From positions 13,026,501 through 13,090,500 of the forward strand of contig JAZHRO010000073.1 in assembly GCA_037157565.1 (NCBI GenBank): a DNA stretch of 64,000 nt, in the 5' to 3' direction. The notes beneath the pieces were generated by a model. It was not told the origin of the DNA. It did not search any database and saw only the letters and a list, made by a program, of their open reading frames with translations. The DNA comes from Thalassia testudinum. Taxonomy: Eukaryota > Streptophyta > Magnoliopsida > Alismatales > Hydrocharitaceae. Shown one piece after another: positions 10,073 to 21,759 of this stretch. Made by a program: the position numbers and the translations under genes. Within the stretch, counting starts at the first letter, position 1, and the number at the start of each line of letters is the position of its first letter.

Positions 10073-11558
10073 TGACGTGCGCGAAATGCATTGGTTTAAT
10101 TATGTCATTGTAGCATGTGCTCACGACGTCGATTTTAAATTAAGATTTGGATTTGGTGAGCCTAAGTGTCGAACATGAGGAGGCGTGAAATAGGATTAGT
10201 TTGTTGCTATAGTTGTCACAGGAATGTTTGGTTTGCTTGGAAGAAAATGAGAAAGAGAGAGAGAGTGAGTGAGATTAGGGTTAGAGCTTGTGTTTAAATC
10301 ATGACATTCATTCTAAGAAGATGTGAGCAATGATATAAGAAATAACATTAACATATAGCATGCAATTAGAGTTTGTTTACAACTATAGCAATAGATGAAA
10401 GCTTAAACAAGTGCGACATAAAACTAAAATAAAAAGAGTGTGAGGAGGAGGCGAGGTGGCCACGGTGGTGGAGGGGGCTCCGTCGGCAGCTCGACAACTC
10501 TGGGGCAGATATGGGATGCTTGGTGGAGCTAGGAGAGGGCTAGTATTGCATGGAGAGAGTGTGTGAATTGAACGCCCTTGAATGGGGTGGTCGAGGAGGT
10601 TTATATAAAGAAGGGGTTTCCAAACTAAGTAAGGGTTTTAACGACGTCTGGGACGTCGCTAAACCCATTCCATAAGTGTCAGTGAAGCCCTTCACCTGTC
10701 GGTCCAAGCGCTCGCACATGCTTCTTCTTTTGCGCGATCCATGTGTGCACAACGTGGGTCATCCAATCTTAGATCATGCCCTGAGCACGAGTTCGGATCG
10801 TTCTGTGTGCTTTGGGCGCACACCTTGTCCATGATCACACGCGTTCACATTTGGTGCGTGACAGCACGCCGCGTAGCTCGCCTTAGAGTTGTTCGATGGT
10901 GATCGGGCGATCTAAATCAGTTACGGTGCGAGTTGGAGTGCGATTTGGGGTGCAGCAAGGGTCCAACACTTGTTGCTGCTTGAGAGTGCATGCCTTCGAC
11001 CGCTATGCTGCCTTCATGAGTTGGTATAGAGGTGAGATCAGGTGCGGGCGATATCAGCCATGGGATGGAGATCCAACATCATATTTTGAACTCCTTTGGG
11101 CACGCTGGAGATGTGGTGCGGTCGAAGATCGCGGGTCCTCAACCGTTAGATGAGAGATTTGTGGCCGAGATCATGCAATGAGGGTGTGCTTAAGAGAGAG
11201 GGTGGAGGATGCAGGCAAGCAGGTGCCATGTGGTGCATTTTAGGCCGTTGATCATCAGATCAATGGCCAGAAGTTCTTGGGCTGGTTGAGGGAGCTTCAG
11301 ATGTCGAATTTAATTGATTTTAAGTCTGTTGGACTCCTCTCATCGCTCTGAATCCATCCGTGTTGTCCGATTGCTCATTTGAGGCATGTTTCAATATGAA
11401 CTTGTACAAGTGGCCATTAAACATTGATTTATAAGCAATCTTAATTCGTGATGCATGTAATGCTCCCATGCCCATTATGGTGTGTGTTATTAGTGCACAT
11501 ATATCCTCAAAATAAACCTTGGTTGACGGAATTATCATCATCGAATGTAGAGTTATCA
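10073..11558 (-). repeat. Element D 3' LTR
   Basis: Minus-strand sense begins TGATAACTC at 11558 and ends at 10073. A minus-strand TATA-like TTATATAA at 10611-10618 has two GACGTC cores about 25-45 bp upstream (10643 and 10652), which form an imperfect inverted repeat. A GA-rich microsatellite lies near 10246-10274. It pairs with 15790-17271. Confidence 0.85.
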
Positions 11559-12879
11559 TGCCCCCATTCTCATCCCTTGCTAGTCTCTAGCAAGGTTTAT
11601 CATAGCCATTATTTTCAGTCGGAATTAAGAATTGATTACTTAGACATATGTTGCTTGTCCATAGGAGGAAATATACTAACAGACTAATCCACAGAGACTA
11701 AACAATAACTATGTGTCTGCCAAAATGCAAACCACCCAAGTCCTCACTTTAAATTTAAGAACATATATATTTTTTCCATTTTCATCTTTTATAACTTTTT
11801 TGGATTTTAGGAGTTGAGAGTGTGTAGGTAACTTTTTACGACTACCTAACCCACCCATAGCTCGAAAAGGACTCTAAGTGCTAAGCATTTTGGTGTGAAG
11901 CTTGTGATAGACTCACTCAACGGTAATTAAAACAAACTTCGAGTTTCTATGCCCCTAGGTGACCAGAAAAGGAAATGCTTGCTTGAAGGCATATCTATCC
12001 AATTGGTAGCTTTCTCCCTACTTTTATTTTGTGTGGGGTCAACACAAGAGTGCTTCTAGTGTATATCTCCCTGGATTGCTCTACTTCCCGCTTCTTCCTT
12101 AAGTGTTTTGGGCTTTTTCTTGCATTTAGTGAGCTGGGTTCTGGACAACCGGTCAATGAGCTGTTACCATCTACCACTTGCCAGCCATACTCGCATGATG
12201 AAGTGTGTCTTATTATTTTTTTTTTCATTTTTCTATTTTTCTATTTCTCCTTTTTTTCTTTCCTTTTTCTTTTATTATTTAGTAGGTAGCTTCCTTGATC
12301 TAAGATTTACCTAGAGGCAATAAAAGAGAATGATCCTGTGGTTGGGCTCTGGACAACTGGCCAATAGGCTGTTACCCGTGACAACTTGCTAGCCATACCA
12401 CCCTAGAAGATTCATTAGCTACCCAATTTCTATTAGAATCTCTGTTGAGTGAGTTAGTGCAAAAATTTATGCAGATGCTTAGACTAAAAGTCCCGCTGAG
12501 TCAGACGATGGGTTGATAAGTCGTATACTTATCACCCTACTTTATTGATCAGATTAATGCAAATTAAGGTTGCGATGATTCAATGCTAAATCCACATTTT
12601 AGTGGATACCTGGGCTGATTAAGCCTAAAGGCCTGAAAAGTCTAAGTGTTCAGGTTCTTCTCGTATTATTTCCTACAGTTGACAAGCTCTTCATGCCTAC
12701 GTTTTCTTTCCTAATTCTTTTCATATATATATAATTCAAGATGATAATATGAACTTAGAGAATGTGAATTACCACCCCCGATACTTAAGTTGGACAATGT
12801 CCTCATTGGCAAATAAATGTATGCAAGGGGGTATAGAAAAAAATCACCTAAGTGTAGCTATCTACTTGATCAACTTAAA
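11559..12879. other. Element D polypurine tract and 3' non-coding region
   Basis: Bases 11559-11576 read GGGATGAGAATGGGGGCA on the minus strand, ending at the LTR start, and serve as the polypurine tract. The rest holds T-rich runs (for example 12211-12285) and a duplicated phrase near 12135-12170 and 12345-12385 (CTGGACAACYGGYCAAT followed by GAGCTGTTACC or AGGCTGTTACC). No coding sequence is supported. Confidence 0.6.
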
Positions 12880-14671
12880 TCCTCTGGGTTGCCTCCCAGG
12901 AATCTTTGAGTTTAGTGCCTTCAGCTGGGCATAATGCACAAACATGAATTGTCTGGGTCAAGAAGGTGCAGACGAAATCAGTAAGACCCAAAATTAGAAG
13001 TCCGCAAATGCGAACTAGGTTGTGGCGGAGTCCCATCCCAAAGGGATGGGAATTCTGCAACAGATGTAGCATGCATGCTCGTGATTGTTCTTCTCTTAGT
13101 CTATGGGCATGCAGAGAAGTTGATGTGGATGAGCACACCCCGAATCTAAAATGTCAAATACTAAAGATGTCGGTTCTATACTCAGCTTGTGTCCCTATAA
13201 GATTGTAATCCCTCAAAGATATATCAATTCTAGTGCATTCGGGTTGCAAGATTTCTATTTTGGTAGGGCATGTAATAAAATCAAGAGTTTCATAATGAGC
13301 CCTAAAATCAAGCATGAGGTCTTTCTCCAGAGAAAGATCCATCCCTTGTTCAACTTGGGTTTCATTGCCTATTCCCTCTAAGTCCTTGACCGCAAGAATA
13401 TTCTCTTCAACCTCTTTCATATCAGACTCAATGTTCGAGGTTGCTTTAGAGGTACGGCTAATTTCATCCTTTAGCTCAGATTCCTTCTCTTGGCCTTCCT
13501 CTAAATTTGCAATGAGGGTTTCAACTAATTTGAAATGATTATTTCAAAATTACAATCCCATTCCCCATATCAATGTTGGATGTCTTTTCCATCGAATCAC
13601 TTTCCTCAGGAAGATTAGATTTGGCTTCCATGACATCGCCCCCCAAATTCTCAATTTCCTCCTGATATGTGTTCTCAACTCTCCTCAAATCATGTTCTGA
13701 GGAGTCCTTAATGACATCTTCTATGGAGTCGTCCAACTCCTGGGGAGTATCAATGGTGGAATGAACCAATTTTGGGTAAATAGGTGTAGTCCAATTAATC
13801 ACAGCAGGGCCTTGCTTCACAAATTCCGTGAACGGAGTTGTTTTCAACAGTTTTTGTTGGCCCTCATCCTCCAGTTGTTGGAACATATCCATCATGGCCT
13901 GTTGCCCGTTAATCAATTCTTGATTCTATCTACGTAACTCTAACTGGAGGTTATCAAGAATCGATAAGGTGTCATTCGGTTTCCCTTGGATTTTTTCCTT
14001 CAAATCAAGGCTAGAAAGGTGTGGTTGAGGATGTGCACTGGAATCTGCACTGGGGTTTAAGTTCTTGGGTGGGTCCTCTATTCTATCATTTTCAGGGTCT
14101 GATTCTTCAAGAGGAACCATTCTCTGTTTAGTCCTACTACAGAATAATTGAGGTTCTAAGTCCTTCTCCCAGTTGGATTCTTCATCAGGGGGCTAAATCA
14201 AAGGTTGATCATTCTTGATTTGCCTAGGTTTCTGATCATCCTTTGATTTACATTTGTCTATAAGCCCTTCCAATCCAAAGGTCAAGTAGGAGAGATCCTT
14301 GAATTCAGATGACCTTTCTTGGTTATAATCCTGGGAAGGGTAGGGATCTTTGTGTTCTCTTAGAGTGTATGTCAAAGTGGTTAGTGAGTGGGTGGGACAT
14401 AAATGGAGAGTCATCATGAGAAGAATCGAGATAAGGATCCCCAAGGTTTGGATCATACCCTTAGGTCAGTGGGTAGGATGTATCCCAATAAGAGGTTGGT
14501 GCAGGTTGGTTACAATTGGGATAGTTGAGGCAAGGGGGTATTTTAGGTTATATCCCCAACTAGGTGGCTGGTTATCCCAAGTAAGCTTTGGATACAGTCT
14601 ACCTAGGTTAGAATACAAATCATGTTGGGGATAGTCTAGGTAAGATTGATAGGCATTGAAATCCATGGCTG
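12880..14671 (-). pseudogene. Element D uncharacterised acidic ORF, broken
   Basis: From a Met at about 14671 (MDFNAYQSYLDYPQHDLYS) the minus strand can be followed, across several stops and at least one frameshift, to about 12880. The N-terminus is rich in Tyr, Pro and Asn and contains NLGRLYPKLTWDNQPP, resembling the YNPGWRNHPNFSW motif near the end of Gag in elements A, B and C. The rest is acidic and rich in Ser and Glu (DSIEDVIKDSSEHDL; EEIENLGGDVMEAKSNLPEE). I recognise no enzyme domain. A relic of the Gag C-terminus fused to other sequence is possible. Function is unknown. Confidence 0.55.
12886..12930 (-). other. 45-bp shared gypsy motif (element D copy)
   Basis: On the minus strand this 45-bp block ends in TGGGAGGCAACCC. 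It aligns without gaps to 26583-26627 (element B) and 39609-39653 (element C), in each case at the downstream end of the element's coding part. See the findings for the comparison. Confidence 0.75.
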
Positions 14672-15769
14672 GAAAGAGGTGGAGGGGTAAGAGAAGAACA
14701 GGTGAGAGAAGTGTGTGCATAAACAATCAAGCAAGTCTAGTCCTTATGGTGTAGACCTAGGTGACCTAAAAAGCCTTGGTGGGAATAATTAAACTTTCAA
14801 GTACTTAACCTCCCTTCCCAAAGTTAATCTAGCCAGGTTGATTATGAGGGGGTTGAGGGGAAGGTTCTTCCGTTGGCTTGCACCGTCGGTTCCGTAGACC
14901 CCACAACCACTATCATTTGACTCTTCCCCGTAGCCTAGACACTAGTTTCCACGATAGGAATTAAGGCTAAGCACTTGACAAACCCAATTACTCCTCTAAG
15001 ACTTAGATTGGTCCTTCCTAAGGATGTCTAATCAATTTTAATAAGGGCTAGGTTAGTGCTTGTGCTCAAGATATGCGATGAGGCATCCTCTTAGTTAGTC
15101 CGATTGAGCATGTGTGTGCACTTAACAAAACATGGTTCTCAAGCAAGGATTTTAGGATGTGGTGTCTTTTAATGATTTATCCTTGCTTTAATGCTTGTTA
15201 GGGTTGGAGTTCCTTAATGTTTTCAAACAATGTTCAAGTGGGCACACAAGGTTTTGCACACAACGGGTGAAGGTCGATTTCCTTTAGAATAATGTGGCCC
15301 TAGAGAAATAACCCTAATGAGTTCACCTTAGTATTCATGTAGTTCTACCAGGTGAGTTGATTTTAATTATGGTGAGTGGTGCGGCCCAAGTCAAATCACA
15401 GTGGCTTCGCAAATACCACTCAGAAGAAAGAAGAACACTCGAAAAAGATTATCTCTTCAAGAATGTTAGAGTGTTTTTTTTTTTTGTTGGGTGATGAGTT
15501 TGAAATGTGGGTCAGGCAGCCATTCACCACACCAATTTTGATTTTATATATTTTTTCATTTTTTTTTTAAGCAAGAAAACACTCAATGGGTGAAGTGGTA
15601 CTCACAAAAGGCATTCATAGCGCTTTACTCCGTATCTACCATCTCAGATCTCACTCCTTTGCCACCCAAGTGTCGAGTTCCTGCAACCGATCAAGTAGAG
15701 GGAGAAAATGAGTTAGAAGATGTCAATATGAATGCAAGGTGAAAGCAACAAAAGAAATCCATTGCCACC
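14672..15769. other. Element D 5' leader
   Basis: This is the region between the primer site and the degraded ORF. It contains a T-rich patch (15475-15570) and no supported gene. The long untranslated leader is typical of plant gypsy elements. Confidence 0.5.
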
Positions 15770-15787
15770 CTGGCAACGACGCCAAAA
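15770..15787 (-). other. Element D primer binding site
   Basis: Minus strand TTTTTGGCGTCGTTGCCA follows the 5' LTR end. It is one base off the TGGCGCCGTTGCC site of element B, the tRNA-Asp-type site common in Athila-like elements. Confidence 0.8.
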
Positions 15788-15789
15788 AC

Positions 15790-17271
15790 TAACGCGAGCG
15801 AAACGTGTTTGTTTAATTATGTCATTATAGCATGTGTTCGCGATGTCAATTTTAATTTAAGATTTGGATTTGGTGAGTCCAAGAGTCGAGCACAAGGAGG
15901 TGTGAAATTGGATTAGTTTGTTGCTTTAGTTGTCACAGAAATGTTTGGTTTGCATGCGAGAAAACAAGAAAGAGAGAGAGAGATTAGGGTTAGAGCTTGT
16001 GTTGAAATCATGACATTCATTCTAAGAAGATGTGAGCTATGATATAAGAAACAACATTAGCATATAGCATGCAATTAGAGTTTGTTTACAACTACAACAA
16101 TAGACGAATGCTTAAACAAGTGTGACATAAAACTAAAGTAAAAAGAGTGTAAGGAGGAGGCGAGGTAGCCAAGGTGGTGGATGGGGGCTCCGTCGACGAG
16201 TCTACAACTCCAAGGCGGATATGGGATGCTTGGTGGAGCTAGGAGAGGGCTAGTATTGCATGGAGAGTGTGTGTGAATTGAATGCTCATGAATGGGGTGG
16301 TTGAGGAGGTTTATATAGAGAAGGGTTTCCAAACTAAGGATTTTAGCGACGTTCAGGACGTCGCTAAACCCATTCCATAAGTGTTGGTGAAGCCCCTCGC
16401 CCATCGATCCAAGCACGCATGTGTGCTTCTTCCTCCGCGCGATCCGTGCGCATGCAACGTGGGTCGTTCGATCAAGATCGGACAGCTGAGATCGCACCCT
16501 GAGTGTTGGTTCAGATCACGCTACGTGCTTCGGGTGAACGCCTTCCGTGTGAATGCACGCGTTCTCATCAGGCGCGTGAGAGCATGCCTCGTAGCCTGCC
16601 TTAGAGCCATTCGATGGTGATTGGGCGGTCTGAATCAGTAGCGATGCGGGCTGGAGCATGATTTGGGGCGCGGAGGGGGTCGAACGCTCGCCGTTGCTTG
16701 CGAGTGTGAGCCTTCATCGCTATTCTATCTTTGCGAGTTGGTGAGAAGGTGAGATCAGGCATGGACGATATCGACTATTGGATGGAGATCCAACGGTCAG
16801 ATTTTGAAGTCCTTTGGGTGCTCTGAGATGTGGTGCAGTCAAAGCTCGTTGGTCCTCAGCCATTAGATAAGAGATGTGTGGCCGAGATCGTGAAATGAGG
16901 GTGTGCTGAAGAGAAAGGGAGGCGGATGTGGGCAGGTGGGCACCACGTGGCGCATTTTGGGTCATTGATCATAATATCAACGTCCATAACTTCTTGGGCT
17001 GGTCAAGGGAGCTCCAGATGTTGGATTTAAGTGATTTCAAGTCCATTGGACTCCATTCGTCAATCTAAATCCATCCGTGCGGTCCGATTGCTCATTTGAG
17101 TCCTATTTCAACATGAACTTGTACAAATGGCCATTAAATATTGATTTATAAGCAATCTTAATTCGCGATGCATGTAGTGCTCCCATGCCCATTATGGTGT
17201 GTTATTAGTGCACATATATCCTCAAGATAAACCCTAGTTGACTGAATTATCATCATCGAATGTAGAGTTAT
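15790..17271 (-). repeat. Element D 5' LTR
   Basis: Partner of 10073-11558. It contains a perfect 9-bp inverted repeat TAGCGACGT/ACGTCGCTA (16344-16366) corresponding to the GACGTC pair of the other LTR, and a minus-strand TATA-like site just downstream of it in element sense. Its final TCA appears altered, as the repeat ends at GAGTTAT at 17271. Confidence 0.85.
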
Positions 17272-18311
17272 TTGCGATTGATGGTAGATTCATGCAACCA
17301 CTAAAGTGGGAACATCTGTGTTGTCCCAAAGAAGAAGGTGGACTAGGGATTCGAGCACTCAAAGAGTTCAATGAGGCCTTATTGATTAAATGGACTATAA
17401 AAATTCTCAATGGGGAAGAAAAAGTATGGATTGAGCTTGTTAGAGATGGCTATGGAAGCTCTAATATTGCACTGAAGAGATTATACCCCTCCAAACCTTC
17501 CCCATTTTGGCATTCTGTCACACAGGCTATCAAAAATAATTGGCATTTGCTGTTGCCAGTACTTGGAGATGGCAAAGCCTTCAACTTCTAGAAGGAGCAA
17601 CGATCATCGCTGGGCATTATGAAAGAGTCTTATCCGAGGGTCTGTCCGGCTACTATTGAGAAGGAAGGGGTGGTCAACAATTGTTGGTCTGAGTCTTGCA
17701 GCTGTTGGCACTTGAGTGAATCTGAGGCCATTGGGGAGGGAACTTAGTTATGGGAAGAAAGGCAGAACCTAATTTTAGACTTGCAAAGTTTTACTCCAAG
17801 GCCTACTGTGGAGGACATTTATGCATGGGATTGCATCTATACAGCTAAATGTGCTTATGGAAAAATCATGAATTCTAGCAGTGGTATGGAGGCCGATCAC
17901 ATTGACGAGAAACTTTGGCTTTTGAAGGTCCCCCTCAAGGTGCAAATTTTTCTTTGGTTGTGTAGAATGGAAGGCTTGATCACAGGGGACCTTAGACACA
18001 AGAGGATGGGGGCAGCACTACATGAATGTCACCTATGTGGGATGCACACTAACAGTCTGAGTCATATGTTTTCTTCCTATTTGATTATAGATACGATTTG
18101 GAGAAAAACTTGCTAGGAGCTGCTCCTACCTTGGGAGTCCTTGTGGCATAGTTTTGGGACACTTGAGAGGCCACATTTGCGCATGGCTGTGACCCTCTGG
18201 TTTGTGTGGAGGGCGAAGAATGAGAAACTATTTCAGGAGAGACCAATATGCCGTGAGCAAATTGTAAATGAGTGTTGGTCCCTCCTACATAGATGCATAT
18301 CTAATTTGTAG
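17272..18311 (+). pseudogene. LINE-1 ORF2, C-terminal part
   Basis: The reading resumes after element D with MQPLKWEHLCCPKEEGGLG and IRALKEFNEALLIKW, then KPSPFWHSV and VLGDGKAFNF. These match LINE-2 at 55990-56286 phrase by phrase. A zf-RVT-like tail follows (WLCRMEGLITGDLRHKRMG, CHLCGMHTNS, 17900-18110), and the ORF closes at TAG 18309-18311 after ECWSLLHRC. Stops at 17589 and 18114 interrupt it. The tail's cysteine pattern is common to plant LINE ORF2 proteins; its role is not settled. Confidence 0.85.
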
Positions 18312-18360
18312 TTCTCCTTGTCTTTCTTTTTAGTATTAAATAAAATGCTCTCCTAGATTT

Positions 18361-18404
18361 CTATCGTAACATGATAGCTTTCCTTTCAGTTTCAAAAAAA
18401 AAAA
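18361..18404 (+). other. LINE-1 3' stem-loop and A-tail
   Basis: CTATCGTAACATGATAG (18361-18377) is a short stem-loop followed by TTTCCTTTCAGTTTC and an 11-base A-run. LINE-2 has the equivalent structure with a longer stem (57043-57062) and TTCCTTTCTTTCTC before its A-run. Such 3' stem-loops can be the RNA signal recognised by the LINE reverse transcriptase. Confidence 0.65.
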
Positions 18405-18414
18405 TTCTTAGGTA

Positions 18415-18537
18415 GACCTGTTTAGCCACCTTGAGGAACTTACTCTCCTCACACAGATGACCCGTTGTCATAATGTGTGAGAGGATTTATGGCTGATGCA
18501 ATTATTATTGCTTTCCCAAATGGACAAGGCTGCATAC
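18415..18537 (+). pseudogene. Host element Z gag fragment, left of element A
   Basis: An unbroken frame apart from one TGA reads DLFSHLEELTLLTQ ... LSQMDKAAY. It matches the Gag core of elements A (DPFQHIEDL; LSFSLKDKAPYWY) and B (FSLMDKAAHWY). It stops in the middle of the AAY-W motif where element A is inserted, and continues in the matching frame at 62877 (YWFRTIGKPITTW). LINE-1 ends just upstream. This is the oldest layer in the window. Confidence 0.8.
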
Positions 18538-19293
18538 TATTGAGAAGCTCATCATAATCTCTAATTATCCCTAATTAACTAGTCTTCCTAGTTAATTAGA
18601 TAAGAATATGTGAATATATGGGTTAATTATAAAATAAGGGATATATAGTAAAGGACCTTAAAATAAGTTAAAAATGATATTTTATCATTCAATTAATGTT
18701 ATTAATAATCTGATTAATAATTGGAATCGAGATATTAACAATCATTCATTTAATTAATACATTAACTAACCTAAGCATAATATATACATAAGTAATAACT
18801 TACGTAACATTAGTTAATTAAATAAATTAATCAAAAAATGTCAAAAATGTAAATTCAAGGTCTAAATATAATGATTACCTTATTTACAATCATATATAAA
18901 AAGTTGAAAAAGATCTAAATTAAAATAAGCCATCAAAAACTGAGTTTACATTTTGGTCCTTACGATTCATTCCAATTGGGTCCTTATTTTTCATATAGGT
19001 CCTCAAGTTTTATCACAGCCACGTCCCTGACTTCTTCTTCTCTTAAACCGATTGAACGACTGACGACTGAGGGTGCTGCCACCACTCGATCACCGCACAT
19101 CTGACGACATCTTACCTTCTCTAAGCTCCTGGAGCTTGCGCTCACCATCCCATCTTCATCCATCACTCTAGATGACACTTTTATCCTAATTTAGGGTAGG
19201 AGATAACCTCACCGTCATCGTAGAAGACGATGGTGGTTAACCTCCTCCCAACCTCATACGCATCCAGATTCCTCCTCCTTTGTCGCCGCCGAC

Positions 19294-19301
19294 TATAAAT
19301 A
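19294..19301 (+). promoter_or_regulatory. Candidate TATA box in element A 5' LTR
   Basis: TATAAATA followed by a C-run lies in a CT-rich context, about 755 bp into the LTR. It is preserved in the 3' LTR at 59597-59604. A second candidate (TATAAAAG at about 21449; TATAAACG in the 3' LTR) is less well conserved. Confidence 0.5.
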
Positions 19302-21759
19302 CCCCCTGACCCCCTTGATTTTCTTCAAGTTGGCTCCCTTCCCTCTCCTTCACTGCAGCTAACCGAAAAGGCTATTCCCTCCACAACTTGGACGAACTTT
19401 CCACCTCATCTTCCGACTTCTTCCGTCCACCTTAATCGGCTTAGGAACTTCGTCGAGGTCAACCGTGTCTCTGGACACAGGCACTGACCAAGGAGTACCT
19501 CTACTTCACCTCACAACCTCCGTCGAAGATCTTCCAAATACTCTCTGATTTCACTCCTTCATCATGAGCCTTCGACGGAGTTCCTCTGTCCCCTTCATCC
19601 AGGTAACAGTAGGATATGAGTAGGAGTAGAGTAGTTTAGCTAGATAGTTAGTTAAGTAGTTAGTTGTAATGTTGATTTTAGACATCATCTTCTTCGACTC
19701 CAGCGAGTTCCTTGAGTTTGCCAAAGCCCTAATTTTGTCTTTTGAATCCAATGTCCACCTTCCTCTATCATTCATGATCATTTCTAACACACTTAACCAT
19801 TAATTTGATCATAGATTCGCCTAATCCAAATCCACCTTCGTCTACTACTTCTGCTGTCCATGGCAGCAGTAGTTGACCTAATTCCACCTCCATCGTATCC
19901 TCCATCACTCACTCATCAATAAAGAATCCTAACTGTCATCCTAATTTGATTAAATGCTATATATAACTTAAAAGCCTAATTTTATTTAAGTTCCAGAGCT
20001 CGCTGTAAATGGAAACTCAGGAGTAGTTAAAACCTTAAATTAACTAAGTATTTATCATTGCAATCCTTTTTAGACTTGTCTTGACCACTCATTTGAGTGG
20101 GAGATCAAGTCCTGCACCTCAACCAATTCAAATCTTATTCAAATTGAATTTACTATCAAATCTTAAATCTAATAAGTAAAAGAAGAATTTAATGCGATCT
20201 TGAGGTTCCTTGTGACCTCAAGAACCTTTTCAAATAAAAAATGGCACGAAATTTCTTTCTGTACACAAGTTTCATCTTTTTCTAGACTCACCGGAGCTCC
20301 GGTGAGCTCCAGAGAGTCAAATTTGATCTTCAGCCAATTTAAGTTGATGAGAAGTTCTAGAATGACATAATATTGATCACTGATTGGTTTGAGGTTGGTT
20401 ATTTGGAATCTTAATGCCTGGAGTGTGGATTACTGATCCGTCTTCTCCAACTCCGACGGAGTTGGAGAAGTCTGTTAAGAAGTTTAGAAATCACATTTAA
20501 TGGGTTTAGAAGCTTCAGTGCAGTGCACTGAAGTCATTCATGTCCTTAGAAAACTGTAGCAAACCCCTAACTCCTCTGACGAACAGATCACTTTTTGAGT
20601 TCTGACGATGAGCTTGGAACCCTAGATTCTTAGGTTCAATCATCTGTCTAAGGGGTTGAGAAGTTCTTGAGGTTGAAAGGATCTTATCCTAGGCTTTAAT
20701 TTCTTCTGAAGAGGCATAGAACAGAAAGTCAAAATTTTGAGCCTTATAGTCAAACCTGAGTTGGATACTTTGATTCTGAGCTCAATTTGATGATTTGAGG
20801 AGCTTGAATTGTTGTGGAGATTCTGTTGAATGATTTTAGAGTGATTTGGTTAAGCTCAGATATGTAATTGTGTTGGAATTCAAACACTACCAGTTTTGGT
20901 TGTTTTTGAACCCAAACTGTTGGTAGTGGTTTTTGGATGAAATTTGATCATGATTCCTGCCCAAATAAGCTTGTAACAACCCTTAGAGGCTATTCCAATT
21001 CATTGAATATGATCTTAGCTGTCTGTTACAACTTTTTTATGTTTGATTTCAGTCTCTGAAGCTTTCAGAGAAGCTTCAACCTCATGTGCGTTACCTGAAG
21101 CTTTGAGAGCTCAAAACCTATTCCAGCAGCCGTGGAATACCTTATAGAACCTATTTAGACCCTTACTGAGGGAGTAAAGTCCAACCTGTGGACTCTGTTA
21201 GCATTATTTCATTTCTAGGTCATATATACCTGTAGGAAACCCATAACTCTGCCCTTCAAATTGAAGAGGAAGTCTTCCCCTAGCATTAAATTGACGCTGT
21301 AATCTTGTAGAGCTACTCAAGAGCTTTCCAACAAGCTTTGATTTGCTTCATTTGGAGCTCTGAGCTAGGAGATATTCCCACTTAAAGTTAGCTCTGGAAG
21401 GGGAAAGTTTAGTCCCATATCGAGAAGTCTGGAGCACCTGCCTTAGTATAAAAGCAATTTGTTCATTACGCTCCTTAGTCGTCAGCGCTCGGCCCACGGA
21501 TACGAATGGTTACTGAATGAGCATGCTTGTGTGTGTGCAGGCATGTGTGCCTGCGAGTGTGCCCCTATGTGGGAGTGCGATGTGTGTTTTTCTTGGAGGG
21601 CGAGGCCTGGGAGGTGGTTGAGCCAGTTTGGCTCGAGAAATAAATCGGAAATAAACTGAAATTAAATCGAATCAGGCGAGGACCTAGTAGGGTCTGGTCC
21701 CACCCAGTATAGGGTGCCACATATCCTCAAAAGGTCTGAGTTGCAAGTGAAAAACCAAT

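Larger units (their letters stand above)
10073..17271 (-). mobile_element. Element D: non-autonomous gypsy-like LTR element with one degraded ORF
   Basis: Two diverged LTRs (about 1.48 kb; 10073-11558 and 15790-17271) flank 4.2 kb. Orientation is set by the primer site at 15770-15787 (minus strand TTTTTGGCGTCGTTGCC) and the polypurine tract at 11559-11576. There is no Gag core, protease, RT or integrase. A degraded acidic ORF lies at about 12880-14671. The LTRs differ much more than those of S, so the insertion is older. The LTR ends are clear to within a few bases, but I could not find a convincing 5-bp target duplication; the right flank carries extra bases relative to LINE-2. It splits LINE-1 ORF2. 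Confidence 0.85.
788..18404 (+). mobile_element. LINE-1: L1-type non-LTR retrotransposon, split by elements S and D
   Basis: This is a nearly full-length L1-type LINE with ORF1 (zinc knuckles plus DUF4283-like domain), ORF2 (endonuclease, reverse transcriptase, zf-RVT-like tail), a 3' stem-loop and a terminal A-run at 18394-18404. Flanking near-identical 12-mers TTCCTAGGTAGA (776-787) and TTCTTAGGTAGA (18405-18416) look like the target-site duplication. It is cut twice by LTR elements, at 3355-8929 and 10073-17271, so the real element is about 4.6 kb. It matches LINE-2 at 51985-57084 domain for domain. Many frameshifts, stops and an internal deletion show that it is dead. It sits in a gypsy gag (element Z). 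Confidence 0.88.
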
